Shown one piece after another: positions 1 through 11,276 of a stretch of DNA of 64,000 nucleotides. Position 1 is the stretch's first letter; each line of letters starts with the position of its first letter. Both the position numbers and the translations under genes were made by a program. This stretch comes from Fragum whitleyi (taxonomy: Eukaryota > Mollusca > Bivalvia > Cardiida > Cardiidae), in contig OX411549.1 in the NCBI GenBank assembly GCA_948146395.1, positions 21,398,990-21,462,989 of the forward strand, read 5' to 3'. The notes beneath the pieces are model-generated. The model had not been told where the DNA came from. It saw nothing but the letters and a program-made list of their open reading frames with translations, and searched no databases.

Positions 1-1
1 A

Positions 2-1459
2 GACATTAATCTACTACGCTCAATAAAGGGCCAAAGATGGGGAACTGATAAGAAATCACTGTTCAATATCTATCAAAGTTTAATAAAATCTAAACTTAAT
101 TATGGGTCATTAGTATACGATTCTGCAAGCGATCACATTCTAGAAAAGCTTCAGAAAATTCAAAATAAAGCACTCCGGGTGATAAATAATTGTCTAAGAA
201 ATACACCCACTATTCCTTTGATTGCGGAATCAGGAGACCTGCCGTTAAATCTGCAAAGGGAAATAAGCATGTTGAAATATTGGACAAGGTCAATTGGCCA
301 TGGTACAAATCTACCAATAAATGAAAAAATTGAAGAAGACCCAATTTTTGCTTTAAATCCCAAAAGGGTGAAATCTATTAAAGATCCATACTCACAAAAA
401 ATTCAAACATTAACTTCAAAGTACAAACTAAATTCTTCCCTTATACAAGCTCCTTGTCATAGGGATTTGTTTGATTTCCAAGAACCGAAAATTGACTTGG
501 AACTAACAAACTGTATTTCAAAAAAGGACGATTCTTCAGTTAATTTAAGAAAAACAGAAGATTTTTTGAGGAAATATAACAATTCGTAAAAAATATATAC
601 TGACGGTAGCAAAGACCCCGATAAAGGCAATGCAGGAGCTGGAATTGTTGCATTTGATACAGATGAAACAATCCTGATGAATAAGGGATTCAAGCTGGAT
701 CATAGAGTATCTATATACTCGTGTGAAATGGTAGCTATTGACCATGCCCTAACATGGCTGACTAAAAGAGATACATCTCTCTTCACAACTTCAATGATCT
801 CAATTTTTTCAGATTCCCTAAGTGTTTTACAGTCTTTAAAATCCGGTAAATCCCAGACAAGATCAGAAATATTATATAGTATTTTAAAGTCTATCAGAGA
901 ACTTCACATTAAGAACCTTGAGATAACATTTATATGGATACCAAGTCATGTTGGCATAATAGGGAATGAGATTGCCGATCACACGGCAAAGGTAGGGTCA
1001 AAATCTGGTGAATTTTTGGATATTAAACTAAGTGTCAAAGAGATGTACCATTTAATCGAACATTCTATAAAACTTGCCTTTAATGAGGATGTACTTAAAC
1101 CATCACAAGCAAAATTCCAGTATTTTGATAACCCTTCAACTTTGACTGTGTATAGTAATGTCAAACAGTTAGATAATGCGTATACAAAATTAAGGCTTAA
1201 GGTAAGCCGTCTTGGCGGAGAAACATTCCCAAAATCAAACTGTGAACAATGTGGGACTTTAGAGACATTTGAACATGTTTTTTTCGAATGTCCCGAATTT
1301 TACGAACAAAGAAATGTGCTCAGAAATGAAATTCTAAAACTAGATATCCCCGTGATAAACAGAAAGAGTCTGCTTTTTCCAGAAAATAAAGTTGCCAATG
1401 GAACACGGGAAGCTGTTTACGGGTTTCTCTCAAACACAAAACTTATCAAGAGACTGTGA
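2..1459 (+). pseudogene. LINE retrotransposon ORF2, 3' part (RT thumb, RNase H, zinc knuckle), with one in-frame stop
   Basis: The frame is open from base 2 to the stop at 1457-1459 except for a TAA at 587-589. The first ~60 residues resemble the RT thumb of non-LTR elements (SLFNIYQSLIKSKLNYGS, then a KLQKIQNKALRVI-type segment). An RNase H domain follows: YTDGSK (first Asp) just after the stop codon, SCEMVAIDHAL (Glu), IFSDSLSVLQSL (Asp), and IPSHVGIIGNEIADHTAK (His and last Asp). The C-terminus has a CX2CX7HX4C knuckle (CEQCGTLETFEH then C). RT followed by RNase H and a CCHC end is typical of I/Nimb/R1-like LINEs; Jockey elements usually lack RNase H. The endonuclease and RT palm lie outside the window. 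The single stop suggests a recently inactivated copy, although stop readthrough cannot be excluded. Confidence 0.88.
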
Positions 1460-1472
1460 TGTGGCGAAATTT

Positions 1473-1565
1473 ACATGTCAGTGGCTCGGCGCGGAGCAGT
1501 TGTAACTTCCTATAAGTCTGTAGGGAGTTGTGACTGTTTTGCGCTGAGCCATTGATATCAACATG
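1473..1565. repeat. Fold-back mini-element (GGCTCAGCGCG palindrome), copy 1
   Basis: Two arms, starting TGGCTCGGCGCGGAGCAG and ending GCGCTGAGCCA, pair over about 33 bp with some mismatches. The flanks ACATGTCA and TTGATATCAACATG continue the symmetry. Close copies occur at 21,884-21,969 and 58,455-58,560 without any LINE sequence, so this is probably an independent palindromic MITE lying 14 bp after the LINE stop codon. It could instead be part of the LINE 3' UTR. Confidence 0.7.
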
Positions 1566-1674
1566 ATATACAAACATTATGTATTGTATGCCCATCTTAA
1601 TGATTAGTCAATACTGTGATCGGAAACCAGCCTTAGATCTACTACAGTGAAGAAAGTCAGAGACCATACATTAC

Positions 1675-2261
1675 GAGGACTGTGACGAAGCGGCCTCAAT
1701 TATCTACGCAACATAAACTTCAATATCAGATTTCCCTTAGCAACTGAAACTATAAAAAGAGATTGCGATGAGGCAGCCCTACAAGTATATAATTTTAATT
1801 AAAAAAGAAATCACCTAAAATATCAGATTGCGCGAGGCAACTGATACATTTAAAATGACCATTATAAGCATCCTAACCTCTATAACAATATAATATCAGA
1901 TTGCGCTAAGCAACTGATATGCCTAAATTGACATATAAGAAGTAGCATCTTATCTCTTTTAAACTCAAATTACAACCCCGGAATTTTCATTATTGAAGGT
2001 GATTGTAGCTAGACAGCAATCCTCCAAATATATAACGCAAACTTCAACGCCAGACTGACTGAAGCAGCTGGTACAAAATACCATTAACACCAAAACAAAC
2101 ACGATCATCCAGTCTGACTGAAGCAGCTGGAGAAAAATAATAACATAAATAGAATAAAATAACTAAAAAAAAATACAAAATAATATATATTAACAAACAA
2201 GTATTAAAACTAAGATATTTTCTGATATATGGTTTATTGCCAGACTGACTGAAGCAGCTGG
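1675..2261 (+). repeat. Array of small bulged hairpins in the LINE 3' region
   Basis: About seven hairpins share one plan: outer stem, one bulged base (usually A), 3-bp inner stem, 7-8-nt loop ending in AG, closing stems. Clear members are 1675-1697, 1821-1846, 1893-1920, 2049-2072, 2109-2130 and 2240-2261. Weaker ones are 1723-1749 and 1758-1778. The outer stems differ (GAGG/CCTC, TATCAG/CTGATA, CCAG/CTGG), as do the inner stems (CTG/CGG, TTG/CAA, CTG/CAG), while pairing, bulge and loop ending are kept. That is covariation rather than simple tandem identity. The position after the RNase H ORF suggests an RNA element of the LINE transcript, for example a reverse-transcriptase recognition structure, but this role is inference. 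Confidence 0.7.
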
Positions 2262-2310
2262 TAGAATATCATCAATAATACTTAACATTATATAGACATA
2301 AATGAAATAA

Positions 2311-2341
<31 letters not shown>

Positions 2342-2343
2342 TA
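2262..2343 (+). repeat. A-rich and (TA)n tract, probable LINE 3' tail
   Basis: A run of A at about 2309-2318 is followed by (TA)n to 2343. After the inserted element, A/TA-rich sequence resumes at 3785-3880, consistent with a single low-complexity tail split by the insertion. Confidence 0.5.
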
Positions 2344-3784
2344 GAGCGGTGTCGGGTATTTCCGGATACCTAAGACATTTCGTATAAAAAAGATGCAGAT
2401 GGACAATTATACTTTTGATCTGGAGGTGTTTATTGACAGGTGCTATCTATTCTTAACAGATTAAAAAATAAAAAAGTTACTCTAGCAAAGTAATAATTTG
2501 TTCAAAACAGATAAAAGAAACCCATGTTGAGACATCTGATCTTAGTCGCTGGCGGGTAATCTCGGACACTTAAAATAAGCGAAAAAATAAATATCTGAAT
2601 TGGATTCAAACATTTTTCAAACGTATTAGATTTATCTCTAAATACAAAATACAATTAAACAAATAAATTATATCTATAGAAACAGCATTTAGATATGTCT
2701 TATGGAAGAGTTCAATACGATAATGATCTTTCAAGCAAATAAACGCAGCGACACTTAGAATCTAGATCTATTCCGAAATGCATTGATATTATTTCATTCT
2801 ATAAACCCCGTTTAATTGAGGGTTAAGAAAAAGTTATGAGATACTAGTGGGCACATTTTATATAAAAATCAATGAGTATGCTTCAACTATCGTTTTTTGT
2901 ACTTTTTCTGAAACGAATTCAATGGAGAAAAGTTACCAGAAAAAAGTTACCAAACCTACGTGTTATTATTTATCATCTGAGCCGTACTTAGCCAAATGAA
3001 TTCAAGAATTCGCATAATAATACAATATAAATGAATGTGTGTTGAACTATGCACTGATATCGTTTAGTTCTGGCCCATTAGAGTAGAAGGATACGTTTAT
3101 TTTGGATTTTCTTTAATCAAAACGTTTATCATTTCAAATAAAAACACTACATATCAGTTTCTTATTTTTCTAGTTTGAGGATGTGCAATGGAAAAACGGC
3201 ATCCATATCTTTCTTTTCATATACTGACAGATCTACTACTATTCTGTCCCAAAGATATTGCTGAAATTCGTCGTTTGACAAGGGTTTTGTCGAAGGATTA
3301 CATTTACGAAAAGTTAAAAATGCGCCTTTTACAAGAAGAATAATGCGCAAATATTGGGTAGTTCGAAGGTATCCGGAAGACCCGAAAGCAACATTTTCGA
3401 AAGGTCTTTCGGATACTCAAATCATGTTCAACTATAGTGCCGTTTCATCGAAAAAGATGTGCGATTTAGGTAGTAAATATCTCCATATGTGAAAAAATTC
3501 TCTGTTTTTTTTTCTAGATCCCTCAATAAATGATGAAAGAAAAAGATGAAGCTAGGCCAAAAATTAACAGTTATCTTAAATTGAAAGGTTTTCCCACAAT
3601 GACTTCTGTAATAAATGCTATCTCCCTCATTCATAAGATTTTATTTCATTTGCAGCTATGTAAATAATCCAAATATTTTGAAGAACAAAATAAAGCCCAA
3701 AAGAACCATGTACCTTGCCAATGCATAGGAGAAACACGTGACTATCCGAGAATACCCGCCATCCGAGAATACCCGACACCGCTC
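2344..3784. mobile_element. TA-flanked TIR element, non-autonomous, 1.44 kb
   Basis: The left end GAGCGGTGTCGGGTATT is matched by its exact inverse at the right end (AATACCCGACACCGCTC), with TA on both sides (2342-2343 and 3785-3786). Just inside the right end the CGGGTATTCTCGGAT motif is repeated. A subterminal hairpin lies at 3371-3417 (TATCCG.AGACC against GGTCT.CGGATA). TA duplication and an A/T-rich target suggest the Tc1/mariner superfamily. No transposase is visible; the longest minus-strand ORF (3162-3350, 62 codons) is not recognisable to me. Confidence 0.72.
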
Positions 3785-4330
3785 TATGTATATAATAATT
3801 AAAAAAAAAATAGATAAATAGAAATTAAAAAAAAATAAAAAAAAAATAAATAGATAATAAAACATAAAAAAAGAAAGAGAAAGGGAGAAGTTTAATGAAT
3901 GTATCTAAAGAAATAATGAAATATAACCCTAGCTAAGAGAACTAAAATACATGTGTGTACATAATGTGTATAGTATACTTTTCAATTTTTTATTTACTTA
4001 ACCTGTAATGCTTCAATATTATTTTTTTAACGGAATATCGTGTATACATCCGATCTCAGGCAAACCTATTTCCTATATTCTTTATGATAAAAGACCATAG
4101 AGTCACCCGTAGAATAGATCCAAACAATCTGTAACACATCCACCAATACTGCCTGTGCAGATACTACACTGCTAAATTAGTTCTGGGGTCCATACCATGT
4201 ATGCCTTGTGCACGGAGGGACCTTATAATACTACAAAATCATCATCATCAAACATGTTTTTGTTTTTGTTGTTGTTGTTTACAAATGTCTACTCAACCTC
4301 ACGTGGAACAGTATAACTCGAATACGCTAT
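3785..4330. other. Low-complexity A-rich stretch and unassigned sequence
   Basis: 3790-3890 is A-rich (AAAAATAGATAAATAG-like). A GTTGTTGTTGTTT run lies near 4267-4280. I see no gene here. Confidence 0.5.
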
Positions 4331-4336
4331 TGTGAG

Positions 4337-4547
4337 CCGCTTACAATTTGAATTATGTCAGTGAAATCGCCTTTTTTGTCTATCTAAATTTATTTCGAAT
4401 AACGTTGTTGATTCTATATTTTTCAATGGGTTGAGCGTTTTTGAATAGTTTTAGTGAGTGTTTGGAATGAATGAATGGAGCGCTGAGTGAGCGATTTTGA
4501 ATGGTTTTGATTGAGGTGAATGTCAATTTTACTATGTGGCTAACTGT
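4337..4547 (+). mobile_element. CAGTTAAC-family MITE, right half
   Basis: The sequence matches the right half of the family seen complete at 52,686-53,132: GTTGTTGATTCTATATTTTT, GAATGAATGAATGGAGCGC, then a degraded right end GTCAATTTTACTATG...TAACTGT. The left half is missing. Confidence 0.75.
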
Positions 4548-4879
4548 GCATTCGATCTGTAACGAGATTTCTATCAAAAACCTAATCTTTACTTAGTGTA
4601 GAATATATAGGATATGATATAGTTGGTCATGATGTACTAACATCATCATTTAGATGATAAAATTTAGAGTTGCTGCGAGAAACATATAAATATTTGACTA
4701 TTTCTGAGAATAATCAGAAATATATATTTTGCGACTTTGACAGAATACATCCTATTTTGGTATATAGAATTCGAAACTTACTGTTTAAGAGAAAATATAT
4801 ACTGTTTTGGGTAGAAAATGAAACTCATGCACCTAATGTCAAATGCCATTTGAGAGGAATCTTTAGAAACGTGACATAA

Positions 4880-5237
4880 TCAATTCATTTCAACTACCCA
4901 CTCAAACCATTCATAATCACTCCGAAATCATTAGAAAACATTTCGAAATCGTTCAAGGCTATCAACATTTAAATTAAATCGAGCAAATAATAGATACGAT
5001 TTTATTAGCTGGTGTGGGTTTTATGGTGTTTGATTGATCCACGAAGACACAAAAAAGAAAAGTATTAATATTTTATTAAAGGGAAGCAATGAATATCGAT
5101 AATTTCGCTAAATTCGTTCATCTTGATTACCTCCCTATAATTTCACTCAAAATTCGCACCACACACTCATTCAATTTCATTCCAAAATTATTCCAAAATC
5201 AAACACCTTGTCAAATTCCTAATGATGTTCTTAACTG
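4880..5237 (-). mobile_element. CAGTTAAC-family MITE, inverted copy
   Basis: This is the reverse orientation of the family and ends at TTAACTG followed by TA. It carries the subfamily segment TTAGCTGGTGTGGG, the GAAGACACAAAA stretch and a degraded central ATCGATAATTT palindrome. The other end is worn. Confidence 0.7.
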
Positions 5238-5428
5238 TATTTAACCCCAATAAGAAATAATTACGTAAATGTATTGATCCTCATCAAACCAATCTCTATG
5301 TCATACCCCTCCTGTACAGAAGTCGACAGATTGCTGATATGGTGTTTTCTGTGTAATGTTCAATGAGGATGAGCCAGGTAACACGACTAACTGTCAATCC
5401 AAAAGCGAGATTTTAATCCTAGTTTTAA

Positions 5429-5590
5429 AAGGTAGTGGACCCGTAATGGTTCCGCAACATTTCGGAACTCATGAACTTTCACAATGTTGACAGAGGTTTT
5501 CTAATCAAAATCATTAGGGAAACCTCGGTTAACACTGTTAAAGTTCATAATTCCCGAAACATTGCAGAACTATTACAGGTCCACTACCTT
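5429..5590. mobile_element. Palindromic MITE, GGTAGTGGACCCGTAAT ends, copy 1
   Basis: The left AAGGTAGTGGACCCGTAATG pairs with the right end GGTCCACTACCTT. A second internal symmetry joins TTTCGGAACTCATGAACTTT with AAAGTTCATAATTCCCGAAA. Related copies lie at 19,307-19,440 and 19,525-19,641, and flanking TTAA at two ends suggests a TTAA-targeting superfamily. Confidence 0.7.
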
Positions 5591-5601
5591 AAGTTTGGTT
5601 C

Positions 5602-5605
<4 letters not shown>

Positions 5606-5661
<56 letters not shown>

Positions 5662-5830
5662 GTTAAACGCCGCTTTCAACATTTTTCAGTTATGTCGCGA
5701 CGGCTGGAGCACCTAAAAATGGATTCCTGGCATTTCTCTCACTAGTATAACCACCACATCCTTTCCTAGCCTCCAGCTGCTATCTCACATAGTTCTACGA
5801 TTATCAACCAATTGGTGAGAGACAAAGAGT
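5606..5830 (-). mobile_element. tRNA-derived SINE with (ATTG)n tail, copy 1
   Basis: On the minus strand the body (GGTTGATAATCGTAGAAC, then CAGCTGGAGGCTAGGAAAGG, GCTCCAGCCGTCGCGAC) runs into a (CAAT)n tail, seen on the plus strand as repeated GATT at 5606-5659. Related copies are at 6,662-6,805, 34,745-34,975, 36,638-36,860 and 45,609-45,840. The tRNA-related head is clearest in the 36.8-kb copy. Confidence 0.75.
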
Positions 5831-6661
5831 TTTGTTCTGACTCGGCCAACTTTCAAGTACGAAAATAGTACCTCGACAATCAAGGATTGGACTGATCCTT
5901 TTGCCCAAAATTTTATTTGTAAAACTATGTATAGAGTATCATGTAAATGAATATAGATATAAAAGCAATAAAATATGTTTAAAGTAAGCAGCATTGGACT
6001 GCAGCCGTAAGTGAAATAGCCGAAGGCTGATCGGATTAAAAATATTGATTGTTGTGGTTGTATCATAGAAGGAATCGACAGAAAATCGTTGTAAGATGCA
6101 ATAGCCACAACAATTCAACTTTTACTGTTGAAAGTGGAGTATAATCCTACATAAACAAAAAACAGGGGCAAATTAAAATATGAATCAGGACGTGTAATAA
6201 GAGCAATGAACACAACATCTGATATTGGGGAGATCAGAAGGTCTTACTGAACCTGTCAAAATGAGAACAATTCCATTTCAGCGAGACAATAAACAGAGTA
6301 ATTGTATCAACGCTTCCCATTCCATCCGAATCTGTTTATATCACACAGAAAATACTGGTGGCGACATGTTTAACCCCATTAAAAAAATGGAAATCGATGA
6401 AATTGCAAACACTTTTATTACATTGACCAATGAATATCAAGAGCTATCAAAGCTATTATTTCACTCTGCTCCATCATTTACCTATTTTTTTTTTTCAAAA
6501 ACAGGGAAACTGGTGTTTTAACATTGATTAGTATATATATTCCAAGTTTCATCACATAAAACACAATAAATACCGTGCGAAGAAGATGCAAGGACTTTTG
6601 CGAACATTTATTTTGACCGCAAGGCTGAACAGTAATATATTTTGAATATTCGATAATCATA
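5831..6661. other. Unassigned intergenic stretch
   Basis: No recognisable gene or strong repeat. ORFs of 98-107 codons here (5785-6108 minus, 6225-6521 plus) have no domain I recognise and no clear splice context. Confidence 0.4.
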
Positions 6662-6805
6662 AACATATGTGGGATGAGCAGTAGGAGGCTCCAAAAATCT
6701 CGTTGGAGTTCTGGTAAAAATGATTCCGTGAATCCATTGTTTGATGCTCCAGTCCACGCGATATGACTGAGAAAATGTTAAAGGTAAAACCCATCAAAAC
6801 AAACA
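6662..6805 (+). mobile_element. (ATTG)n-tailed SINE, diverged plus-strand copy
   Basis: GTGGGATGAGCAGTAGGAGG, GGTAAAAATGATTCC, CTCCAGTCCACGCGATATGA and CTGAGAAAATGTT follow the order of the 34.7-kb and 36.8-kb copies. The head is lost. It ends in CAAAACAAACAAACAAAAC. Confidence 0.6.
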
Positions 6806-8165
6806 AACAAAACATTTATTTTTTTAATCAAAGGACTCGTAATCGACGCAACAGATATGTATCCAGAAATACCGACATATTACGTATGAACGTGAAAGGG
6901 TGGTGAAAGGGTAAGCGACATTGAAAGTAATTTTCGATAGGAATTGATAGAAACAATACAGGAGCTAGTGACATGAGACAAGATTGATTAAATGCCAGAT
7001 GTACTCAGTGCATCAAGATAAGGCAGAAAAATCTACAGGAGTATAGAAAACAGGGTGCAGTGCCTATCGAAAATAAAAGGGAAATCTGCCTAAATGACAT
7101 CAATATACCAACTCTTTTTAAAAAAAAATAATAATAAATAAAATGTTATACTTACTAATGGAATAATTTGGTTTGAAATTGTGTTAGAGTACATGTAAGA
7201 ACCGATGAAATATTTTAATTATAAGTACAAGTTACCCCCTCTCCCCTTTAGTGTTTGATCTGGTTTATAAGCGTAAACTGTTCAATGATTCGTGGATAGA
7301 ACGATGTTTTCATAGTTTACTTACTATACCTAGGAAACTCACCATAATTTAAACAGTTATCTAATGAGGAACTCCGAATAAATTTTGCTACAGTCTAATA
7401 TATGATACTTACGGGGTCGTAATAGAACCATTCATACGGAGTTGAAAGCATAGCTAAGGAGCGTGCCTGAAACAGATAGAAAACATGTCATGACAACTCT
7501 TTGCAAACCTGTAATCAAGGCAAAAACAATACAAATGTGTTTTCTTTTCATTCGTTTCTTTGTTAGTTTGTTTCTTGTATACTTTTTCAAATTGGAATAT
7601 TTTGGTTCATTGCAGACGCAATTTTAAGGGTTTTCACCCTTTTTCTTTTAATTCAATGAAGCCACGGATAAATTCAAGTGTTTATGCTAGATTTGAGAAA
7701 TGTTTATGAACCTTTGTCAGAAGCGAGCATACACATAGTTGATCGAAATTTTGTTTATGACTTAATCGTATTATTTGTGCAAGTAAACGAGTTAATTAAA
7801 AACTGTAGATTAAAACATTGGAAAAATCTAATTATTTTATATATGAAAATGAAAGACTGAAAAAAGCGAATTTTTATTAAGATAAAAGGAGGGTAGTAAG
7901 ATGCCATCGATTTCACAATAATTGAATAAAATTGGTGATCTGCTATTCTCTTCCCTTAATAAAAATACAGAGTGTTCTTTAAAACAGATTTATTCATCTT
8001 TGCGGACAAACCACAACACATAAGCTTTACGCGAAGCCTAGCATTCAATGTACCAATAAAAGTAATGAACGCTTTGAATGAAGTTATGGATCGTTTTATG
8101 TAATAAATGAGCGTTTGGAGGGGATTGAGAGTTGTTAGTTTAATTCAACGTTGTTCTTTTAAAGA
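6806..8165. other. Unassigned intergenic stretch
   Basis: AT-rich sequence. A 60-codon ORF at 7678-7860 has no recognisable motif. I see no gene, RNA or clear element. Confidence 0.4.
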
Positions 8166-8169
8166 TGTA

Positions 8170-8422
8170 TTCACCAGGACCAAGGTTATAAAATCTTTCT
8201 TGGGCTCAGGCTCAATTTTCTCAAATTTCAATTTGAGATTAAAACCGTAGTTCTGTTTTATTACTCATTTTAACGAATTAACATAAAAGATGATATTAAA
8301 AGGTTGTTATAAATAACAACTAATTAATATTATCTTTTATTTTCATACATTTATTTTAATTCAAAATTTGAAAAAATTGAGCCTGAGCCTGAGAAAAGTT
8401 TTATAAGCTTTGGTCCAAATCA
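8170..8422. mobile_element. TA-flanked palindromic MITE, GGACCAAGGTTATAAAA ends
   Basis: The left end ACCAAGGTTATAAAA.CTTT matches the right end AAAAGTTTTATAAGCTTTGGT in inverse. The centre has GTTGTTATAAATAACAAC. TA flanks both ends (8168-8169, 8423-8424). It is a relative of 18,651-18,900, which keeps GGGCCCGAGG at its ends. Confidence 0.72.
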
Positions 8423-9715
8423 TACCGTATCAAGAAGTCCGTCTATATTTTCTTTGCGACATATGACGATGGACTTCTGTATAAACACCCGTCTCATATG
8501 GACTAAATGGTCTCTGGATTGTTTCTCTTTTGATTGTCTGTCTAATAGAGAGCTGTCTAGTCGCCAGGATTTCAATATCAACTCGTGATGTGTGAGCAGC
8601 TTTTGTACCAGTGACATTCCTGAAAATAGAATATACATAAGAGTAGAGCTACAAATAGTGGGAGTATTTTCGATTTCAAATATTAATATTTTATCAATAC
8701 TTGCACAAATCATATATTGAAGGTACTCATTTACATCGTCTCGTTGAGACGATTCAAATAAGTACCTACAATATAGGGTTTTAATTAGAAATAAAGATTT
8801 TGGACAGGAAATATCCCCCCTCTTATCAGTACCTTTGAAGAGGCATTCCTAGTCGAACATAAATACTATTTTGTCAATTGGGGGCTGAACGTTATGAGTT
8901 TCTGTAGACCATTGGTGATTTGTTGATATACAAGATGACATATTTGTTGTTTATAGACATCCCCCTTTAAAAAAATCAAAACTATATGTTTTTTTTTATA
9001 TATCAATCTTTGCCTCCTATAGCGAAAAGCCATCATTTATTTGGCCACTTCATAAATTACGCCATCATTCCTTTAGCAATGACATGAGACAAGGGACAAA
9101 CTGAGCTTCACCTCGTCAAGAATAGAAGAGCATTAATATCACTTCTATTCTAGACTCGTTAAAGTTTAACTTCTCTCAAAGAAAATTTATTCGAAGTCCC
9201 ATATCTTTCAAAGAAAATTACAATGTTGCATCCTATATATCAAATGCAGAGGTGGCTACTAAGCTCATTGATATTTTCCAATCGGCAGACATTGCAGTGA
9301 CTAAAGGCAACTTTGTGAATTTCATGATTGGCAATCACCTTCCATTTTGGTGCAATTGTTTGATGAATCAAAGCGTATAGACCATGTGCATGGAATTTAG
9401 TACATTTTTGTACTAAAACTCCATTATATAGACACAAACTTTATGGATTAATCACACATTGAAGACTTAACTTTGTCGTCCATGAGAACATTTTCTTTTG
9501 ATCTCTTTTGAGTTTCTTTTTTGGTCAAAATCAATAGAATTTAAAACACCAATTAACCAATTATTATTTACTTTGTCCATTATATTTTCAAATATGTTTG
9601 TCTCCACTATTCTTTTTTTAAATGTGGCAATTCTTGATATGCTTTCATGTTTTCGAGATAATCTTTATCTTTTTTTAGTCGCACATGACTAACGTTTTCT
9701 TTAGAAATGAAATGA
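8423..9715. other. Unassigned stretch with one strong hairpin
   Basis: 8721-8767 is a fold-back: AGGTACT..ATTT..ATCGTCTC, loop, GAGACGAT..AAAT.AGTACCT. A worn piece of the same sequence recurs near 25,500-25,620. ORFs in this span look like chance. Confidence 0.45.
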
Positions 9716-9716
9716 G

Positions 9717-9951
9717 CCTCTGTGCGTGGGATTTCCAACAATTTCAAATATGCGCAAAGCAAAGACTCTGACCAGACTGTGCATTCGCACAGTCTGTCAA
9801 GAGTATTTACTATGCGTTTAGTAAATAGAAAAGGTCTCAAAGTATCTATAGACCATAATGAAACTGAAATATTTACAGTATTTGGCTTTCTACGTTACTC
9901 AATGTTTACACCTAACGAAAATTTCAAATTGTTGGAAATGTCACGCACAGT
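9717..9951. mobile_element. MITE with CTGTGCGTGACATTTCCAAC ends, copy 1
   Basis: The left end CTGTGCGTGGGATTTCCAAC is matched in inverse by the right end GTTGGAAATGTCACGCACAG. An internal dyad (AGACTCTGACCAGACTGTGC, GCACAGTCTGTCAAGAGT) adds a second hairpin. Further copies are at 40,493-40,679, 46,083-46,311 and 55,554-55,786, with a fragment at 19,697-19,725. Confidence 0.78.
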
Positions 9952-10855
9952 CTTAGATATTTTTTATCACCTCAAGACAATAAACTTAAAAAGGAGATAA
10001 TCGGATGTATAAGAAGGCTTCATAATGTATTGTTTTGGTATACAACAAGGCTTCCTAATGTATTGTTTAAAAGAAACTCCAAAAATATAAGGATTCACAT
10101 TACGACAAAGAATTAATGCCCGTATCGGCTGAACAATCAGAGATTGCTATTTGTTATGGGTTTTTGATGCAACATCCCATTTCATCTGCTATTAATCAAT
10201 CACGGTTTAATATCCTAGTCCGTCATGTAGAAGGGATTGTGTAATAAACTGTGAAATGTCTACCGACCTTCCACTTTCATATCAAAAATGGCTTGCCGAA
10301 TTTCTTAGTGTTTCAGCAGTCCCTTCTTTCTCGTAATTTACAAGGTATGGAATTTGAAACTTGAATTTGTCTCAGTATGTTGTATCTAATTCGGAATATC
10401 TTGAACCTAATTAGGATTTAATTGTATTTGTGCGCAAGTAAATTCTAACAACCCCAACAATTTTGGCCAAACACCTTCATCTCTTATCCTGTAAAAAACA
10501 AATTTTGTTTTATACGAATTGTCAATTGCTCGGACATGTGGCTTAAGTTTTGTCTTTCAATAATTTAGTAGAAAGCTAGCAGTGTAGGCTAAGGCTTGTC
10601 TTAGTCTGAATCGTCTGACAAAGCTATTTTGAATGCCAAGAATATCTTGTTAACAGCATAAGAAGGCTTAAATAAGTTATTCCCGCGTTTTTCTTCCCGT
10701 TTTTTAAAATTTACACATCCATGGTAAATTATGATATTTCCCTTAAATATTTTCGATCATAAATGGCTTTTCCTTAGTCTATAATCCGCTTTAAATGGAC
10801 CCTTCTTCTTTTACTTTTTCAATATTTAGGTCTAAGAGAAGACCTATCCTTTCTT
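9952..10855. other. Unassigned intergenic stretch
   Basis: AT-rich sequence with no ORF of note and no repeat I can match elsewhere in the window. Confidence 0.4.
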
Positions 10856-10857
10856 TG

Positions 10858-11110
10858 TTAAATGGATCGTTTGCAGTTCACAGGTTTCCATAAATGGACG
10901 AATATATATCCAAAGCAGACATTCTGAGACCAAAAGATGACCTTAATTTAGCGTCAAAAATTGCCAGATAGACATTAATCTCTATTAGCTCCACGAAAAA
11001 GGATCTTAATTGCCTTCTTTCGATCGACCTTGTCTTGATTGGAGGTCTCTGTACTGCAGCATTCGGAACATCACTCGGCTATTTCCGTAAACTGCAACAG
11101 ACCTCGGATA
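10858..11110 (+). repeat. Dispersed repeat R1, copy 1
   Basis: About 200 bp (GTTTGCAGTTCACAGG, AAATGGACGAATATATA, GACCTTAATTTAGCGTCAA, GCCAGATAGACATTAATCTC, GATACTGCAG-like end) recurs at 21,656-21,860. The tail here (CATTCGGAACATCACTCGG, TTTCCGTAAACTG) relates to repeats at 16.4 kb and 52.26 kb. Confidence 0.7.
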
Positions 11111-11196
11111 TATAGGGGTTTGTAACAAAATCGTGCACTTTGTTAGGCGGAAACAGTGTAAGAAAAACTAGCACTGTAGATTTATATCTTTTATAG

Positions 11197-11276
11197 TAAA
11201 TAACGGATGAAAAAATCTTAATTTTTGAGAATGACGAATCATTCTCAAAAATTAAGATTTTTTTAGTCGTTATTTA
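11197..11276. repeat. Near-perfect 80-bp palindrome
   Basis: TAAATAACG and its inverse flank a long stem (AAAAAATCTTAATTTTTGAG, AATGA) around a CGAA loop, with only small mismatches near the base of the stem. It probably is the core of a fold-back MITE; no second copy was seen in the window. Confidence 0.75.
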
